Of a stretch of 64,000 nucleotides of DNA, positions 46,016-57,525 are shown piece by piece. Numbering within the stretch: the first letter of the stretch is position 1; every line of letters begins with the position of its first letter. Made by a program: the position numbers and the translations under genes. This stretch comes from Acestrorhynchus altus (lineage: Eukaryota; Chordata; Actinopteri; Characiformes; Acestrorhynchidae), in the NCBI GenBank assembly GCA_034509495.1, contig CM067514.1, forward strand, positions 7,404,259 to 7,468,258. The letters are read 5' to 3'. The notes under the pieces are model-generated. The model searched no databases, had not been told where the DNA came from, and was given only the letters and a program-made list of their open reading frames with translations.

Positions 46016-46085
46016 GCCCTGCTCCACTTTACCTATTGTCCTTCCTTGAAGAACTTTTCATTAGAAGGGCTCTATAAATATTTTA

Positions 46086-46468
46086 ATGTATAGTGGAAGG
46101 CTGGACAATATGGACAAAAATCATATCCCGATATATATTTTAGCTGAATGGTGATATATTTAATGTGAAATATACAATGTGAAAAAATTAGGACACAATT
46201 TTTTTTTCTTTATTCTCTGAGTCGTCTTCAATCCATAGCTCTGTTGTATGCCCCTCTATACTGTATGTATGAGAACACGAGGGATGGCAGAGGGGAGGGG
46301 AGTAGAGGAGGAGCTGAGAGCGAGGGGGCAGGGCAAAGCAAGGGAGCAGAAAAAAAGGTTTCTGCAAGAAAGAAACAGAATGTTATTTAAAAACTTTATA
46401 ACTCAAATTGCACTCTGTTTATATCCCAATATTGAAATAAATACTGATTTATCACCCAGCCATAGTAT
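46086..46468. mobile_element. MITE with GGCTGGRYRATA ends
   Basis: The left end GGCTGGACAATATGGACAAA and AATCATATCCCGATAT is inverted at the right end as GATTTATCACCCAGCC. This family, with its ATATCRCGATAT-type interior, is common in teleosts. I know of no coding capacity in it. Confidence 0.68.
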
Positions 46469-47274
46469 AGTGTCTGATTATATCATTTACATGATTTATC
46501 ATGATTTATCAATGATGCTTACAGCTCTTGTTTTTTTTTTTTTAAAAAAAAGCTTTGCGTTAACAGTTTTAAAAAGACCAATATCAAAATGCTGATTAAT
46601 AATGCATCTTGCAGTCCCACTTTGTAGCCATAACTATTTACTCCGGATGTTCAGTTAGATGGACAACAAAGATCTGTGGAAAAGAGTCTTTGTCTTTTAA
46701 TTATTACACACTCTGTTCACATGGGGCGTTCACTACAACAAAGCACCTTTCACGTTTTCTGGCTCTTTGTTTCTGTCTCTCACACACACATACATGCACT
46801 CTCGCACCTCTCGCTTGCAGCTGTTTGCTTTTGATGTGTATTCACAGGAGTGTTGTTAGGGGAGGGGTGGGGAGGCAGGGATGGTTGAGCACTTCATTAC
46901 AATTCCTCGCTGCACTGCAGCAATTAAAAATGTGTGCAAACCTGATGATGTGCAGTCCCCTGAAAGCCTTTCTCAGTGAAGATGCAAGGTTAAGCTCTAT
47001 TAAGTTTAAAAAACCAATAGATGTTGCTCAGACGTTGCTTGCATACCTGAGGGGATGTTGTGAATTTTTGAGTTATGAAGTTATTATTTATTGCTGTTCA
47101 GTGAATATTCAGCCAGGTTAAACATCCTTACACATTACTTTAACTATGCGTGATGCAAGCCATATGGGTATCTCATTGTTGTATTTTGCAGTACATTTAA
47201 AAATGCACAGATAAGTCATTGCATTATCCTAGTTTCTGTTCTCACTGACCTTACAGGAGCACTTTGTAATTCTT
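46469..47274. other. Stretch without recognisable gene
   Basis: 46,610-46,990 is complex and repeat-free (ACAACAAAGCACCTTTCACG) and may be conserved non-coding DNA. A 170-residue open frame at 46,609-47,121 has no recognisable domain. Confidence 0.35.
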
Positions 47275-48642
47275 TACACCATGCTCCATATTATGCAAAT
47301 TATATTTTTCTTTGATTTTCCTTAATGGTCAGTGCAAATGATGGCCAATTTTCAAGTCATTAGATCAAATTCTATTAAACAACCCCCCCAATAATAACAG
47401 TATATTTAAAAAGGTATAAACTATAAGAAATGCAGTTCCAAACTTCAAAACATTTATAGGTTATAAAGAACTAAAAATGTTTTTTTTTTCAGCATTGAGG
47501 TTAAATTTACTGAAATAATTTCTATTTCAATTAAAAACTTCTTAACAGGCCAAGTTACATGATAACATGAGACCCTCCTTCTTTGAAATCTCCTGCACAA
47601 TTCGTGCATCCATTGAACTTGAGTTCTTGGAGAATTTCTGCTTGAATGTCTTTGTAGGATATCAGAGTAGCCTCCCAGAGCTGGTGTTTTGATGTGAACT
47701 GCCTCCCACCCTCATAGATTTTTTTGCTTGAGGATACTTCAAAGGTTCTCAATAGGGTTTAGGTCATGAGAGGATAGTGACCACACCATGAGTTTCTATC
47801 ATTTTATGCTCGTAGCAGCAAATGACACAGTGGTGTTTTTTGCAGCATGAGATGGTACATTGCATTGTCTTGCATGAAGAAGATTGTGCTATGGAAGGCA
47901 CGGTTCTTCTTTTTGTACCATGGAAGAAAGTGGTCAGTCAGACACTGGAGCCAATGTCATTTTCACACCTTGAGGGGCCTACCAGCTCTCTCCCCTTGAT
48001 TCTGGCCCAAAAGATGACTCTGCCACCTACTTGCTGATGTCACAGTTTTGTTTGGACATGGTGGCCATTTACCAACCATCCACTCCTGCATCCATCTGGA
48101 CCGTCCAGGGTTGCATAGCACTCATCAGCAAATAAGACTATTTGAAAATTAGTTGTCGTTTATGCCTGGGTCCCCTGCAATCAGTACTGTGTGTGAACAT
48201 TGGTTAGGGGTGGACTTGTATTAGGTATACAAAGAGCAAGCCTCTGGAGGATCCTATACCTTGAGGTTCAAATATCTATTTGCTGCTTTGTAATGGCATT
48301 TTAGCAGCTGCTGTCTTGATTCGATTAATTTGTCTGTCAAAAACTTCACTCATTATTCCTGAACCCATCTGTGCTGAATCAACCACAAATCTCTTCACAG
48401 TACGATGATCAGGCTTATGTTTTTGTGAAATATCTATTTGTTGCTTTTCAGCAGCAGATAGGTAATTTTCTTTCCCATATTGCTCAAAACCTGCTTATTA
48501 ATGTGGAACAAACTTTTTAAGTAGTTTTCTTTTAATTAGGTTCACCTGGCAAACTAAATATTACAGGTGTCTGAGATTGATCCAAAGAGTGATCCCTGAG
48601 ACACAATACCATCCATGAGTTTAATTGAAAAACAAAAAAATA
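47275..48642 (-). mobile_element. Nearly full-length but dead Tc1-like transposon
   Basis: The 3' end (TTACACCATGCTCCATATTA) and the whole antisense gene body are present in the order of a common teleost Tc1-type element. The transposase would cut and paste the element using a DDE triad. On the minus strand the first catalytic region reads VLFADECYATL (Asp kept) and the second reads FMQDNA (Asp kept). The third reads SHDLNPIENL followed by a stop where Trp is normal (Glu kept). A few extra bases after QDNA shift the frame, and a TGA lies between the second and third motifs. The longest surviving frame is 47,555-47,752, with KIYEGGRQFTSKHQLWEA near the C-terminus. The N-terminal part near 48,360-48,490 is also recognisable. 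The 5' terminal repeat is missing: the element stops at the edge of the palindromic MITE at 48,646. Confidence 0.88.
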
Positions 48643-48645
48643 TTG

Positions 48646-48918
48646 GAGGGTTTAAACACTGTGTTCACTCACTGATCACTCTAGACACTCCTATATGGGT
48701 GTTCCACCTTGTAGATGTAAAATCAGAGACATAAGATAATCTGTTTGTGCACCGTTTGTGTTGGTCATCCTCTAATCCCGCTTACAGAAAGCTGTTGGCT
48801 GAATATTTCTGGTTGGTTGAGTGTTACAGTGCTTTTGTATGGTCAGTGGAGCTGATACAATAGGTATTGTGTGTAGAGACTAGGAGGTGGTCATAATGTT
48901 ATGGTTGGTCAGTGAATA
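48646..48918. mobile_element. Palindromic Tc1-type MITE, copy C, right half
   Basis: GTTTAAACACTGTGTTCACT, TTCCACCTTGTAGATGTAAA, TTTGTGTTGGTCATCCTCTA and GTTGGCTGAATATTTCTGGT lead to the end AGGAGGTGGTCATAATGTTA, TGGTTGGTCAGTG. The left half is missing and the Tc1 element starts immediately to its left. Confidence 0.83.
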
Positions 48919-49504
48919 GTAGGACACAAATGTCATGGTTAACTGCACACTGCTGTTAAGACTAGAGGATTGTGTAGGAGCAATTTTTTAAAATCCCACT
49001 CCCACTAGAATTGATCCTGTTCCCACCAACAACCAGTCAGCCCAGTCCTGTCCACAGTCCTCCAGGCCTGCCTTTAGTCTGCTTTGTGATGGTGAATTCA
49101 CCTTACTTCAGAGCACTTTCCACAGCAGAGGCTGACTGGCAGTTTACAAATTCCACCATTTCTGTAGCACTAACACACAATTCATGTGTTCTTCACATGA
49201 TTTGTTGTTTCGCAAATATTTATAATGATTTTATTACTTTCTGTGGAGGTCCTGGAGGCAGAGTTGCTATTTTCCTGCCAGCCTACCCTGTTTATGGACC
49301 AGTTGAAGCATAACAGAGCAGCTTTCACTCAATTTGAGAGAGGAGGAGAACAAGGAGGAATGAGTGAGAGACTGAGGGACTGGACTTGATAACTGCCCAC
49401 TCCCACACAACACTGAAATTTAGTGCCACGCTGAAATTTAGTGACTCTAGTTCTGACCTAATGCTATGAAGCTGTAGAGAAAGTCTACTGGTCAGACCTC
49501 TGTT
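48919..49504. other. Stretch without recognisable features
   Basis: No gene or named repeat is visible. Confidence 0.5.
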
Positions 49505-49850
49505 TCTGTCAGCATTTATTTCACTGGTGTGTTACTGTGTTATAACCAGTCACTGCAAACAGAGGGGATTGTTTCTGACATGAGTTTGGCAGCAGGGGCG
49601 CAGAAAAACTGAAGTTTCACACTGACAAGCACTTCACACACGGTTGGGTGTGCAAGATCCTCCTTTCCAGCAACTGCTCATCCTTGTGCGCATGACCGTA
49701 CTTGCCATGCTACACAGGGACACATTGGAATCAGTTTCAAACTGGTTTCTGAGAAAACTGGTGATTGTGTGTACTTTGGTTCTGTATAATGTTCATCAGT
49801 CCTTAGCTACAGCGCACTGTGTATTCTCAGTGAGATTGCGCACATAAAAA
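49505..49850 (+). repeat. Unnamed dispersed repeat T, plus-strand copy
   Basis: GTCAGCATTTATTTCACTGG, GTGTTATAACCAGTCACTGC, GAAGTTTCACACTGACAAGC and ATCAGTTTCAAACTGG correspond in order to the minus-strand copy at 45,680-46,015. Confidence 0.6.
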
Positions 49851-49917
49851 CATGACCCCTATTGTATAGTAAGAGTCTGAGGCAGCCTGTTTTACTCAAC
49901 AAATAAAATGACAAACA

Positions 49918-49952
49918 GTACCAGTCAAAGGTTTGGACACACTGACTGAATA
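49918..49952 (+). mobile_element. Tc1-like terminal fragment
   Basis: CAGTACCAGTCAAAGGTTTG followed by GACACACTGACTG is the typical end of another fish Tc1-type element. Nothing of the gene follows. Confidence 0.6.
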
Positions 49953-50029
49953 TATTATAGATTACTTGGCTGCTTCTTTTGATATGAAAATCATATCAGC
50001 TAATTCAACATGTGTTATATGGACTAAAA

Positions 50030-50345
50030 TCCATTCTGAAATTAAGGGTATTAAAAAGACTATGCTGATTTTTTGGAGTAACTGTCTCTACTGCCTAGGG
50101 ACATTTTAATACTAGGTTTGGGAGACCACTGTGAGGATGAGTACAGGCCCTTTTGCTTGGAAACCTCAATATGGTGTTTATATCCCATACTACAATTGCA
50201 TGAACCAAAATATTTTGTTTATAATGAAAAATACTGAGAAATACTAGTGAAATACTGTATATTGGTCATGTGTTTTTAAATACACAAAACATTTCTATTT
50301 GTTTTTATAGGACTGGACAGGCACATTATTTAAAAATGTTTTCCT
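50030..50345 (+). mobile_element. MITE-1-related subfamily S, copy 2
   Basis: The left part has AAGGGTATTAAAAAGACTAT, GTAACTGTCTCTACTGCCTA and GAGACCACTGTGAGGATGA, as in MITE-1. The right part has ACAGGCCCTTTTGCTTGGAA, TATTGGTCATGTGTTTTTAA and ACACAAAACATTTC, as at 18,262-18,614. Confidence 0.62.
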
Positions 50346-50889
50346 TTAAGGGTTGAATAGAATAGGTCATAACAGACATAAGCTGGTCATTAATAAATTA
50401 TTGTCATTTATTTTTTGTAAAGTTTTATGTTCTTGACTGATATCTGGGTGTCTGTGCAAGAAATTACAAACATGCCAACTATCCAACTGCCTTTGTGGTT
50501 TTTGTGAAGCTAAGTAATTTATATATTCCTGTAAAATTAAGCTCAGGTTTCTGGATCTCCTACTGCATGGAAAATCTGTGTTGTTTATTGAGCTTGATTG
50601 AGTTTTCTGCTCTTGGTTTTAAAAAGGAGTAAAACACTCTCTCAGAAATGACAATGAAAACAAAGAAACATGCCAGTTTGACCCTAGTTGGACCCCACTT
50701 TCAGGTTTAGTGAAGGACCACTTCACTTTGCTCTGAAGTTTACAGCTTTTAAATGCCAGCCCAGAAGCCATCTGTGTCACATGCATGTTGGTGAAAAATT
50801 GAAAACTGGAAAAAATAAAAATAAAATGCATTTCTTGGGCTCTAGCAGTGTTGTAAAAATGATTCACACAGTAGTGCGTGTGTCATCCA
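50346..50889. other. Stretch without recognisable features
   Basis: No gene or named repeat is visible. Confidence 0.5.
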
Positions 50890-51131
50890 GCTCCAAGGGC
50901 CTGGGGTTGTGGCTTCGTTTCACACTTAGGTCTGTTTCATGTGTTCTCCCAGTGTTCTTTTGGGTTTTCTCTGGGTACTCTGGTTTCTTCCCACCTCCCA
51001 AAAAGGTAAATAAAAATTGCCCAGAATTGTCCTTAGGTATCCAGGGTGTATTCCTGCCTTGCCTTACCTCGGGTCTGGGTCCACCATGATCGGATTCGGG
51101 ATGAAGCAGATATGATCATGACTGACTGAAT
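50890..51131 (+). mobile_element. tRNA-derived SINE, plus strand
   Basis: GGGGTTGTGGCTTCGTTTCA marks the B-box end of the tRNA-like head. The body follows, with CATGTGTTCTCCCAGTGTTC, TGGGTACTCTGGTTTCTTCC and CACCTCCCAAAAAG. The end has TCCAGGGTGTATTCCTGCCT, GGGTCTGGGTCCACCATGAT and a short ACTGACTGA tail. It is the same family as 942-1,157. Confidence 0.72.
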
Positions 51132-51132
51132 C

Positions 51133-51363
51133 CAGGGGTCACAAACCCTGCAGACTTCAGGTCCAACCCTAATCCACCCCACCTGATCCAACTAATTACA
51201 GCCTTCAGTAGTTCTTAATTGCTGAATGGAGTTCATTAGATTTGGTTTGGAGTTGAAAGCTGTAGGAAGGATTTCTGTATAGCGGTTTTGTGACAATGCC
51301 TTCATTGTAAAAAACACTATTTATAAATAAAATTTGATTGAAGGAGCAGAGCTGGCGACCCCA
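51133..51363. mobile_element. hAT-like MITE containing a LINE 3'-end piece
   Basis: GGGGTCACAAACCCTGC at the left and GCAGAGCTGGCGACCCC at the right are imperfect inverted ends. The left interior (CAACCCTAATCCACCCCACC, TGATCCAACTAATTACAGCC) is typical of a fish hAT MITE. The part 51,275-51,350 (TTGTGACAATGCCTTCATTG, AAATAAAATTTGATTGAAG) is instead the 3' end of the retroelement also seen at 12,651 and 32,190. Confidence 0.55.
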
Positions 51364-52469
51364 ATATATACAATACAAAATCAAGCCTGAAAACCCATTA
51401 AATATGACATTCAGAAGATTGAGTAACATGCTTTTATTAATTTTGATTTTGTCTTTTAGAAAAATGTAGCTGTCTGTAAAACCAGTGAGCTTTAATCCTA
51501 AAGGTATGAATTAAAGCCTTCAGTAAACAATACAGAGAGAGATGAGTTATTTAAACACTTAGATCTTCAAATGATAATGGATCTCTTCTCTAGATTTCTG
51601 TTCATCAATTTCCATTAATTTCTGTCCATGTTTGTGTGAGTACAGGTGTAGGTCCAGTGTGGATGTGATGAGGGATACGCAATACAGGGGAACACTGGTG
51701 TCATTTGAGCTAAATGCCAAGGTTTGCAGAGTTTCTTAGTTTTACAGCTTAAGGTCAGTGATGTGTGCAAACCTTCATAACTTTGTGGAAGTTTTTTTTT
51801 TTTAGTGATCCATTCATCCATTCAGCCATATGCCTTTGCATGTATAAAGAAGAAAAAATGACATTTCAGTGTGTTTAAATACGGTTTATAACATAGAACA
51901 AGGATTTGATGGGGTGCCCTCATTCTTTCACATTGTATTTTTCACATCATATAATGTATTCTACCTCATAGCAACATTCTAGGATGCTAGAGAACACCTC
52001 TATGAGAACCATGGTTTCAAAGAACCATTTTTGAATGTGAAGAACTTAGTGTTAATCAATGAACTTCCATGCATTTTAAACTTTATATACAAATATTGGT
52101 AAAAAAAACAAAACAAAAAAAAAACAAAAAAAAAACAAACCATTGTGCTATATTGCCATGTTAGTAAAATGTAAAGATTAGAGTAAAACTAATTTTGCTT
52201 TTGGTACATATGTCTTAGGAAATGAGAACAAAGCAAATTGTCCTTTTATATCTAGCAAGTTAAGGCATGAGATTTGTGGTTATATTGGCCATATGTGACA
52301 TTGCGTGTCCAGTGATGTGACTATTGTACATGCACACATTGCAGTTACTATGCTAAAATGATACTGTATATAGTGAAGAAGTTTTTTGCGCATAAGATTG
52401 GTCTCCTTTGGGTTTCAACAAACTCTAATGCAAATTAGTCAAAGAAAAATATGTAAATCAACAGTGTGG
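51364..52469. other. Stretch without gene
   Basis: GAGAACCATGGTTTCAAAGA and ACCATTTTTGAATGTGAAGA near 52,000-52,040 are remnants of the AAGAACC-type MITE. An A-rich, C-dotted stretch lies at 52,100-52,140. Confidence 0.5.
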
Positions 52470-52660
52470 CCTGTGCTGAAGTTTGGGCACCTTACTGAGT
52501 CAGGACTTTGGGCAGAAATCAAAGCCACTCTTCCCACTTTCCTTTACAAAAGACCTTGTGTTCTGAGATATTCTTAGGTTGCTGTGAAGCTTGTTTGAGA
52601 TCCCTCCTTGCATTTTCTTTAAAATCTTGAAAGTTATTACAGGGCTTCAGAATTCTTGTA
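52470..52660 (-). mobile_element. Tc1/mariner-like fragment, minus strand
   Basis: GAAGTTTGGGCACCTTACTG and CTTGTGTTCTGAGATATTCT, then TAGGTTGC, recall the end and antisense gene sequence of a fish element with GTTTGGGCACCC termini. It is heavily decayed. Confidence 0.5.
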
Positions 52661-53709
52661 GAGTCCAGGCCATAGTGGGTTGGAACTGTTTGGTGAAACT
52701 TGGAGGAACAGTTGCGTATTAAGTATGTGATCTTAACATTTTGGCTAATTGGTGTATTTTATAAGATACCGGGCCAATTTGAATCTTTCAACCATTGTCA
52801 TCTGTACTCTGTGTAATAAGATGAATTGTAACAATGTATATAAAATAACATATAAAACAAATTTACTATATAAAATATGTTTTATTAATATAAAGGCACA
52901 TTGGAAAGACGTCTTAAGGCGCTGGCATGAACAAAGCTCACAAAGTCTGAGTGAAGCTGAAACCACTTTTGTGTCTTTTCAAGTTTACATTCTCTCTGTG
53001 GATCCAAGCATTTGTCACTTAGTGTTTGTCTGCAGAGTTTGCCCAGCTGTCATGTGAGGGACGCAGGAGAAGCTATTTTTAATACAGTACATAGCTCATA
53101 ATTGTGTACTTGGTATGGTCTGTTACAGTATGCATTATACTAAATAAACGTCCTCTGTTTTTGTCCTGCATGACATTGAACTGCTTTTGATACTCTGTTT
53201 TAAAAATCATCTGCCTTTTAGTTCAGTCAATTAGCCTTCATACAACTGAAGCCATTTTGTATACTGAAACCATATTTTTATTGCGTAACAGACATACAGT
53301 GTAACAGTCAGGTTTGCCTCATATTGTTTTAATGGAAAGATTTACCTTTTTCAGAACCAGTATGTGGATATCATTAGTCTATTATATAAGCTTTGTATAT
53401 ATGCATATATATGTATTGTACTTCAATATGTCCATCTTTTATGAAAATGCTCTCTTAGTGAAAGAACCACAATTATTTCTTTGATTCTACCCCAGCACTG
53501 AACAGCATGTTCGGAACCGAGAGGAAAAGGATAGCACCGTATAACACACTCAAGCTGTAGAAAACCAAATCACCATGTTTGGACAAAGCCTTGTAGCTGG
53601 CATTCTAAAGCACTAAAGAAAGGCAGTTACAAAATTAAGCCATCTACAGGCAAGTCTGTGGCACTGTGGACTGGACCGGACCAAAATGCCTACGCTGTGG
53701 GTGGGAGCA
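52661..53709. other. Stretch without recognisable features
   Basis: AT-rich, with no gene or named repeat. Confidence 0.5.
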
Positions 53710-53960
53710 GGACAAGTGCTGCCGCATTTTGGTGTGAGCAGGACAAATTATAGCGGGAGTGGTAGCAATGTTAATTGAGGCCTGCAGCCAACATGCAAAC
53801 ACTGCCATTGCAATACCGGACAAGGCCCATGGCTGCTGCCGCAGTAGCAATGTTTGACGATACTGCATCTCAGTGCCCTGGTAGTGATGTTGGACAAGGC
53901 CTATTGACTGCACGTGAATACTGCGGTAGTGGAGCATCGCAGTGATTCGGAAAGGTACCT
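53710..53960. repeat. Degenerate minisatellite-like repeat with GGACAA starts
   Basis: GGACAA recurs at 53,710, 53,741, 53,818 and 53,892. The last two units are about 74 bases apart and share GGACAAGGCC, a GCAGTAG or GCGGTAG block and GATACTGC or AATACTGC. It is more GC- and CpG-rich than its surroundings. Confidence 0.5.
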
Positions 53961-54327
53961 CTAAAGGCACAGGAATAAAACTAGATTTAATTTTGAAATG
54001 AAGAAGTGAAGTGAAATAATAATGTGCCTTCTCTACCACTGCTGTGTTTTCAGGTTTTCTAAAATGTTTATTTCTAAGAGTGTAGTTTACATTGGCATTC
54101 CTCTCTCTCAAGATTTTCAGATTCTCACTGCTTGTTTTCCCTTCTCCTCTTTCTCACGCCAACCTCTCCATCCTCCCTGCAGCACGTCTTGTCTGGATCT
54201 CCCAAGCAGTATAAAAGCTGAGGTTATGTAACCTGATTTAAAGTGTTTGCCTGTGTCCGTGTGGCGACGGTTCTGTTGATGTAATCCTGTGCGATGTGGT
54301 TTTGCCAGACTTGCCCTACATTATGCA

Positions 54328-54328
<1 letters not shown>
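53961..54328. other. Stretch without recognisable features
   Basis: A pyrimidine-rich tract ending CCCTGCAG (near 54,181) looks like a splice acceptor, but no open exon follows. Confidence 0.45.
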
Positions 54329-54358
<30 letters not shown>

Positions 54359-54385
54359 GTGCGTGTGTGTGTGTGTGTGTGTGTG
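54329..54385. repeat. (GTGC)n(TG)n compound microsatellite
   Basis: About seven GTGC units, then TG. Confidence 0.96.
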
Positions 54386-55512
54386 GTATGATCAATAGAG
54401 TTGGCTGTAGGTCATGCTCTGACTGAGGGAGATAGCTTTTGAAGATGTAAACCCAATAGCCCCTCTCATGTGTCATGTAGATGAATGAACTTCGTCTTGT
54501 CAGCTTTATTGTTTTATTCACATACTTCGACTGCATGCGTTTGCATATACAATCTGTTTAGATTTGCATTCTTCACTTGCTTTTTGATGAGGTCAGTGCT
54601 TTCTTGACATTACTGGAAGGAAAAGGTGGTAAACTGTTGACATTGCTAAAAGCACCAGACTTTGGGATGCATCAGGAAAAAGGCTGGTCAAAAAAGGTGT
54701 AAAATGGACTTGGATTGACATTGGATTTTGTCTAGAAAGCTATATGCACTGTTTCTTATAATGTACTCCTTCTATGACATTAAACTGGTTATATTCATGT
54801 TATTGGCCTCAGTGTCTGCTGTTTAAATGAAGAGATTTTCTCTCTCATGTTCTCACTTTGGCTCTCACTCCCCCCCCAGCTCCGTTTTCCCTCCTCCTTC
54901 TTCTCCAAACTTCCCTCACTTAGTTAATTTCCCTTCTTTTCGTTTCTATTGTGCAGAGCTGTGGCTGGTTGTGGGGTCAAATCCCCTTCAGCTCTATATT
55001 CAGCGGATTAATAATTAAGCCTACCCTTTCACCTCAGCTCAGCCCAGCTGTGCTACAGCAGCTCCAGGCATTGATTCAGCTCGCTACTGTTTGAGAACAG
55101 AGGCCTATTAAACTCCCACCTCCCTGCTCAGAAAGGCACACAATAGCCAGTGAATGAAAATACAGTAAATCGTATTTGTACCTTTTCCCCATTTTGCTTT
55201 TCTTTTGGACTGAATAAGTCGTTTTGTCTATGGCAGGGTCTGGGACAATGCTGCAGTCTCATAATTGGATGTGATGTATGGATTATGTAGAAACGTTTGT
55301 GTGGGATATGATAGGAGGATTAGAAGGATAAGCGAGAGAGAGTGACTGTAAGTCTGAAGAGGAGAGAGAGGGGCTTGTCCTTGCAGCCTCCTCGCACCTG
55401 CTGGACAACAATACTGGTCTTAATTTGGTGTGAAATTGGGTTTGAGCATTGGTGACTGTAGATGAAGTGTCTTCTGTTAGAGCTCAGAATACACACACAG
55501 AGACATATACTA
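54386..55512. other. Non-repetitive stretch
   Basis: No gene is visible. 54,955-55,150 is complex, with GGATTAATAATTAAGC, and could be conserved non-coding DNA. Confidence 0.35.
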
Positions 55513-55573
<61 letters not shown>

Positions 55574-55574
55574 A
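55513..55574. repeat. (TG)n(TA)n compound microsatellite
   Basis: A TG run to about 55,534, then TA with one phase change. Confidence 0.96.
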
Positions 55575-55717
55575 TGTATTTATGTATGTTCACACACACT
55601 GCATGGAGGTGGCTTGCACAGTTGCATCACTGCAGGAGAGGAGAGGGATTTCAATTCGACCAATTATGACACCAGCTGAGTCTCTACTGTTTCTTGTCCT
55701 CGTTATCACTTCTATCT

Positions 55718-55745
55718 CTCACTCACTCACTCACTCACTCACTCT
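55718..55745. repeat. (CACT)n microsatellite
   Basis: About seven CACT units. Confidence 0.95.
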
Positions 55746-55899
55746 AAGGTCATGGCATGAGCTCCAGGTAATTCTTGCTGTGCTGACAATGTGGACAGAA
55801 AAAAAAACAAAACAAAAATGCCCAACACAGAAAAATGCATTCTATAATGTCCTTGACTGTCCTTTTTCTTTTTTTTTTGTCCTTTTTTCTTTCATTCTC

Positions 55900-55946
<47 letters not shown>

Positions 55947-56235
55947 CTGTCTATTTGTCTGTCTGTTCAGCCATCTATCTGTTCGTTTGTTTGTCTACTC
56001 GTCCTCCTTTCCTAAATTCCAAAAACACCCAAACAAATGAAAAATACAGTATAGGTACGTGACCTGTCTGTCTATATATCTGTCTGACTGTATCTGTCTG
56101 TCTGCATCTGTCTATTTATCTGTGTGTCCATCTGTTCATCCATCTATTTATCTGTTTTTTCATTTATGTCTTTCCGTCTGTCCACACCCGTTTATCTATC
56201 TGTCCGTCTGTCAGTCTGCCCGTCCGCCAGCCTGT
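55900..56235. repeat. (ATCT)n microsatellite with long degenerate (CTGT/CTAT) tail
   Basis: Pure ATCT units run to about 55,946. Then, after a break, diverged CTGTCTGT, CTATCTGT and CATCTGTC units continue to about 56,235. Confidence 0.9.
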
Positions 56236-57471
56236 ACACTTTTCCCTATTCCATCAGCTTCTGCTTTGTCTAGCTTAGATTTTAGCTTCCTCCTATTCAG
56301 TGGCACCAGCAGGAAAAAAAATTCATAGTACGCACAAAAAATGCTATCTGCAATGTTTCAATGCTTGCACATATGACTACTCAGCGAGTGAGTTAGTGAG
56401 CTAGAGAGAGGTTGATTCAGGTATTTTTGCATGTTACTGATATAATCACTCCTATATTAAATATGTAGCACAGAGAAACGTGCAGTAAAAGTGACAATAG
56501 CTGTGAATAAAAGCTAACCGTTCAGTGAATAAGAGGCTGAAAATCAAGAGCCAAACAGATGATAAGGAACTTCGGTATAAAAACAGTATCAACAATATGC
56601 AATCGTGAAACCAAACCAAGCTGCTGTGCAATGTTTGACTGATTCACAAAAATCAGGCAGAAATGCTAGTGATGGCACATGATCCAGATGACCAGATTTC
56701 ACACCAAAAAATGATCCTCAAATGCACATACCGTTCAAAGCCTGAGTGATAAAAAACATAATGACTGTGTATCCTCACCCACTGAACACAGAATATAACC
56801 CGAGAACTGAACTCTCCACATGCCTTTATGCACAACTAATAGGTCACTGACACTGTCAGCACATTCTGAAGACTAAACTCTGAATGATCAAAAAGCTGGA
56901 GATACTATTGTAGTCGTTTTTTTATCCTGATCCTCTGAGCTTGGAATATCAGAAGACTGAATAGCCAGATGACACAGAGAAACAGTATTCCAAGTTCATT
57001 CTATTCTCGTTATTTTCTTGTTGACACACAGGATAAGCTAATTCCAACACTGCCATTAGTCATGGTTAGATGCCAGAACTGTTGAACTTGCACTTACCTG
57101 TGATATTAACACCACTCATTGACCTTCAAATGTATTTTATTCACAACATTGTGAGTGGACACACTGGATGCCACCAAAATGCATCTCAGTTTCAGCATAT
57201 TATTGAGTAAAATCCAAATGATTTTAAGAAAAAATGTTTTTAAAATGAGAAAAAAAAAATCATAAAATGAACACACGGTTTGTACAGGATTGCATCTGCT
57301 GATGCCAGTGCTCCTACTGACTGTTGTCTAATGATGTTCCCAAAACATCCATTCCTGATGGATCTCCCTTGGCTTGTTATGGACATAAGTGCTCCACATT
57401 TTCTGAGTGCATTAGAATTCCTTATTGGATGGGACAGAAGGATCAGTATTGTTTCCACATGGAACAGGCAA

Positions 57472-57476
<5 letters not shown>
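56236..57476. other. Stretch without recognisable features
   Basis: No gene or named repeat is visible. Confidence 0.5.
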
Positions 57477-57518
<42 letters not shown>

Positions 57519-57525
57519 TCTCTCT
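57477..57525. repeat. (CT)n microsatellite
   Basis: A CT run with one GT interruption. Confidence 0.96.

Noticed and set aside
46609..47121. 170-residue open frame, plus strand
   Set aside because: Composition is not protein-like (Cys, His and Ser clusters from CA/CT-rich DNA), no domain is seen, and no promoter or splice signals are convincing.
53644..54111. 155-residue open frame, minus strand
   Set aside because: It overlaps a degenerate tandem repeat and shows no recognisable domain.
54121..54230. Exon after a good pyrimidine tract and CTGCAG
   Set aside because: No open frame with coding character continues and no donor pairs with it.
55462..56040. 192-residue open frame, plus strand
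   Set aside because: It runs through TG, TA and ATCT microsatellites, and the sequence is Val/Cys, Tyr/Ile and Leu/Ser repeats.
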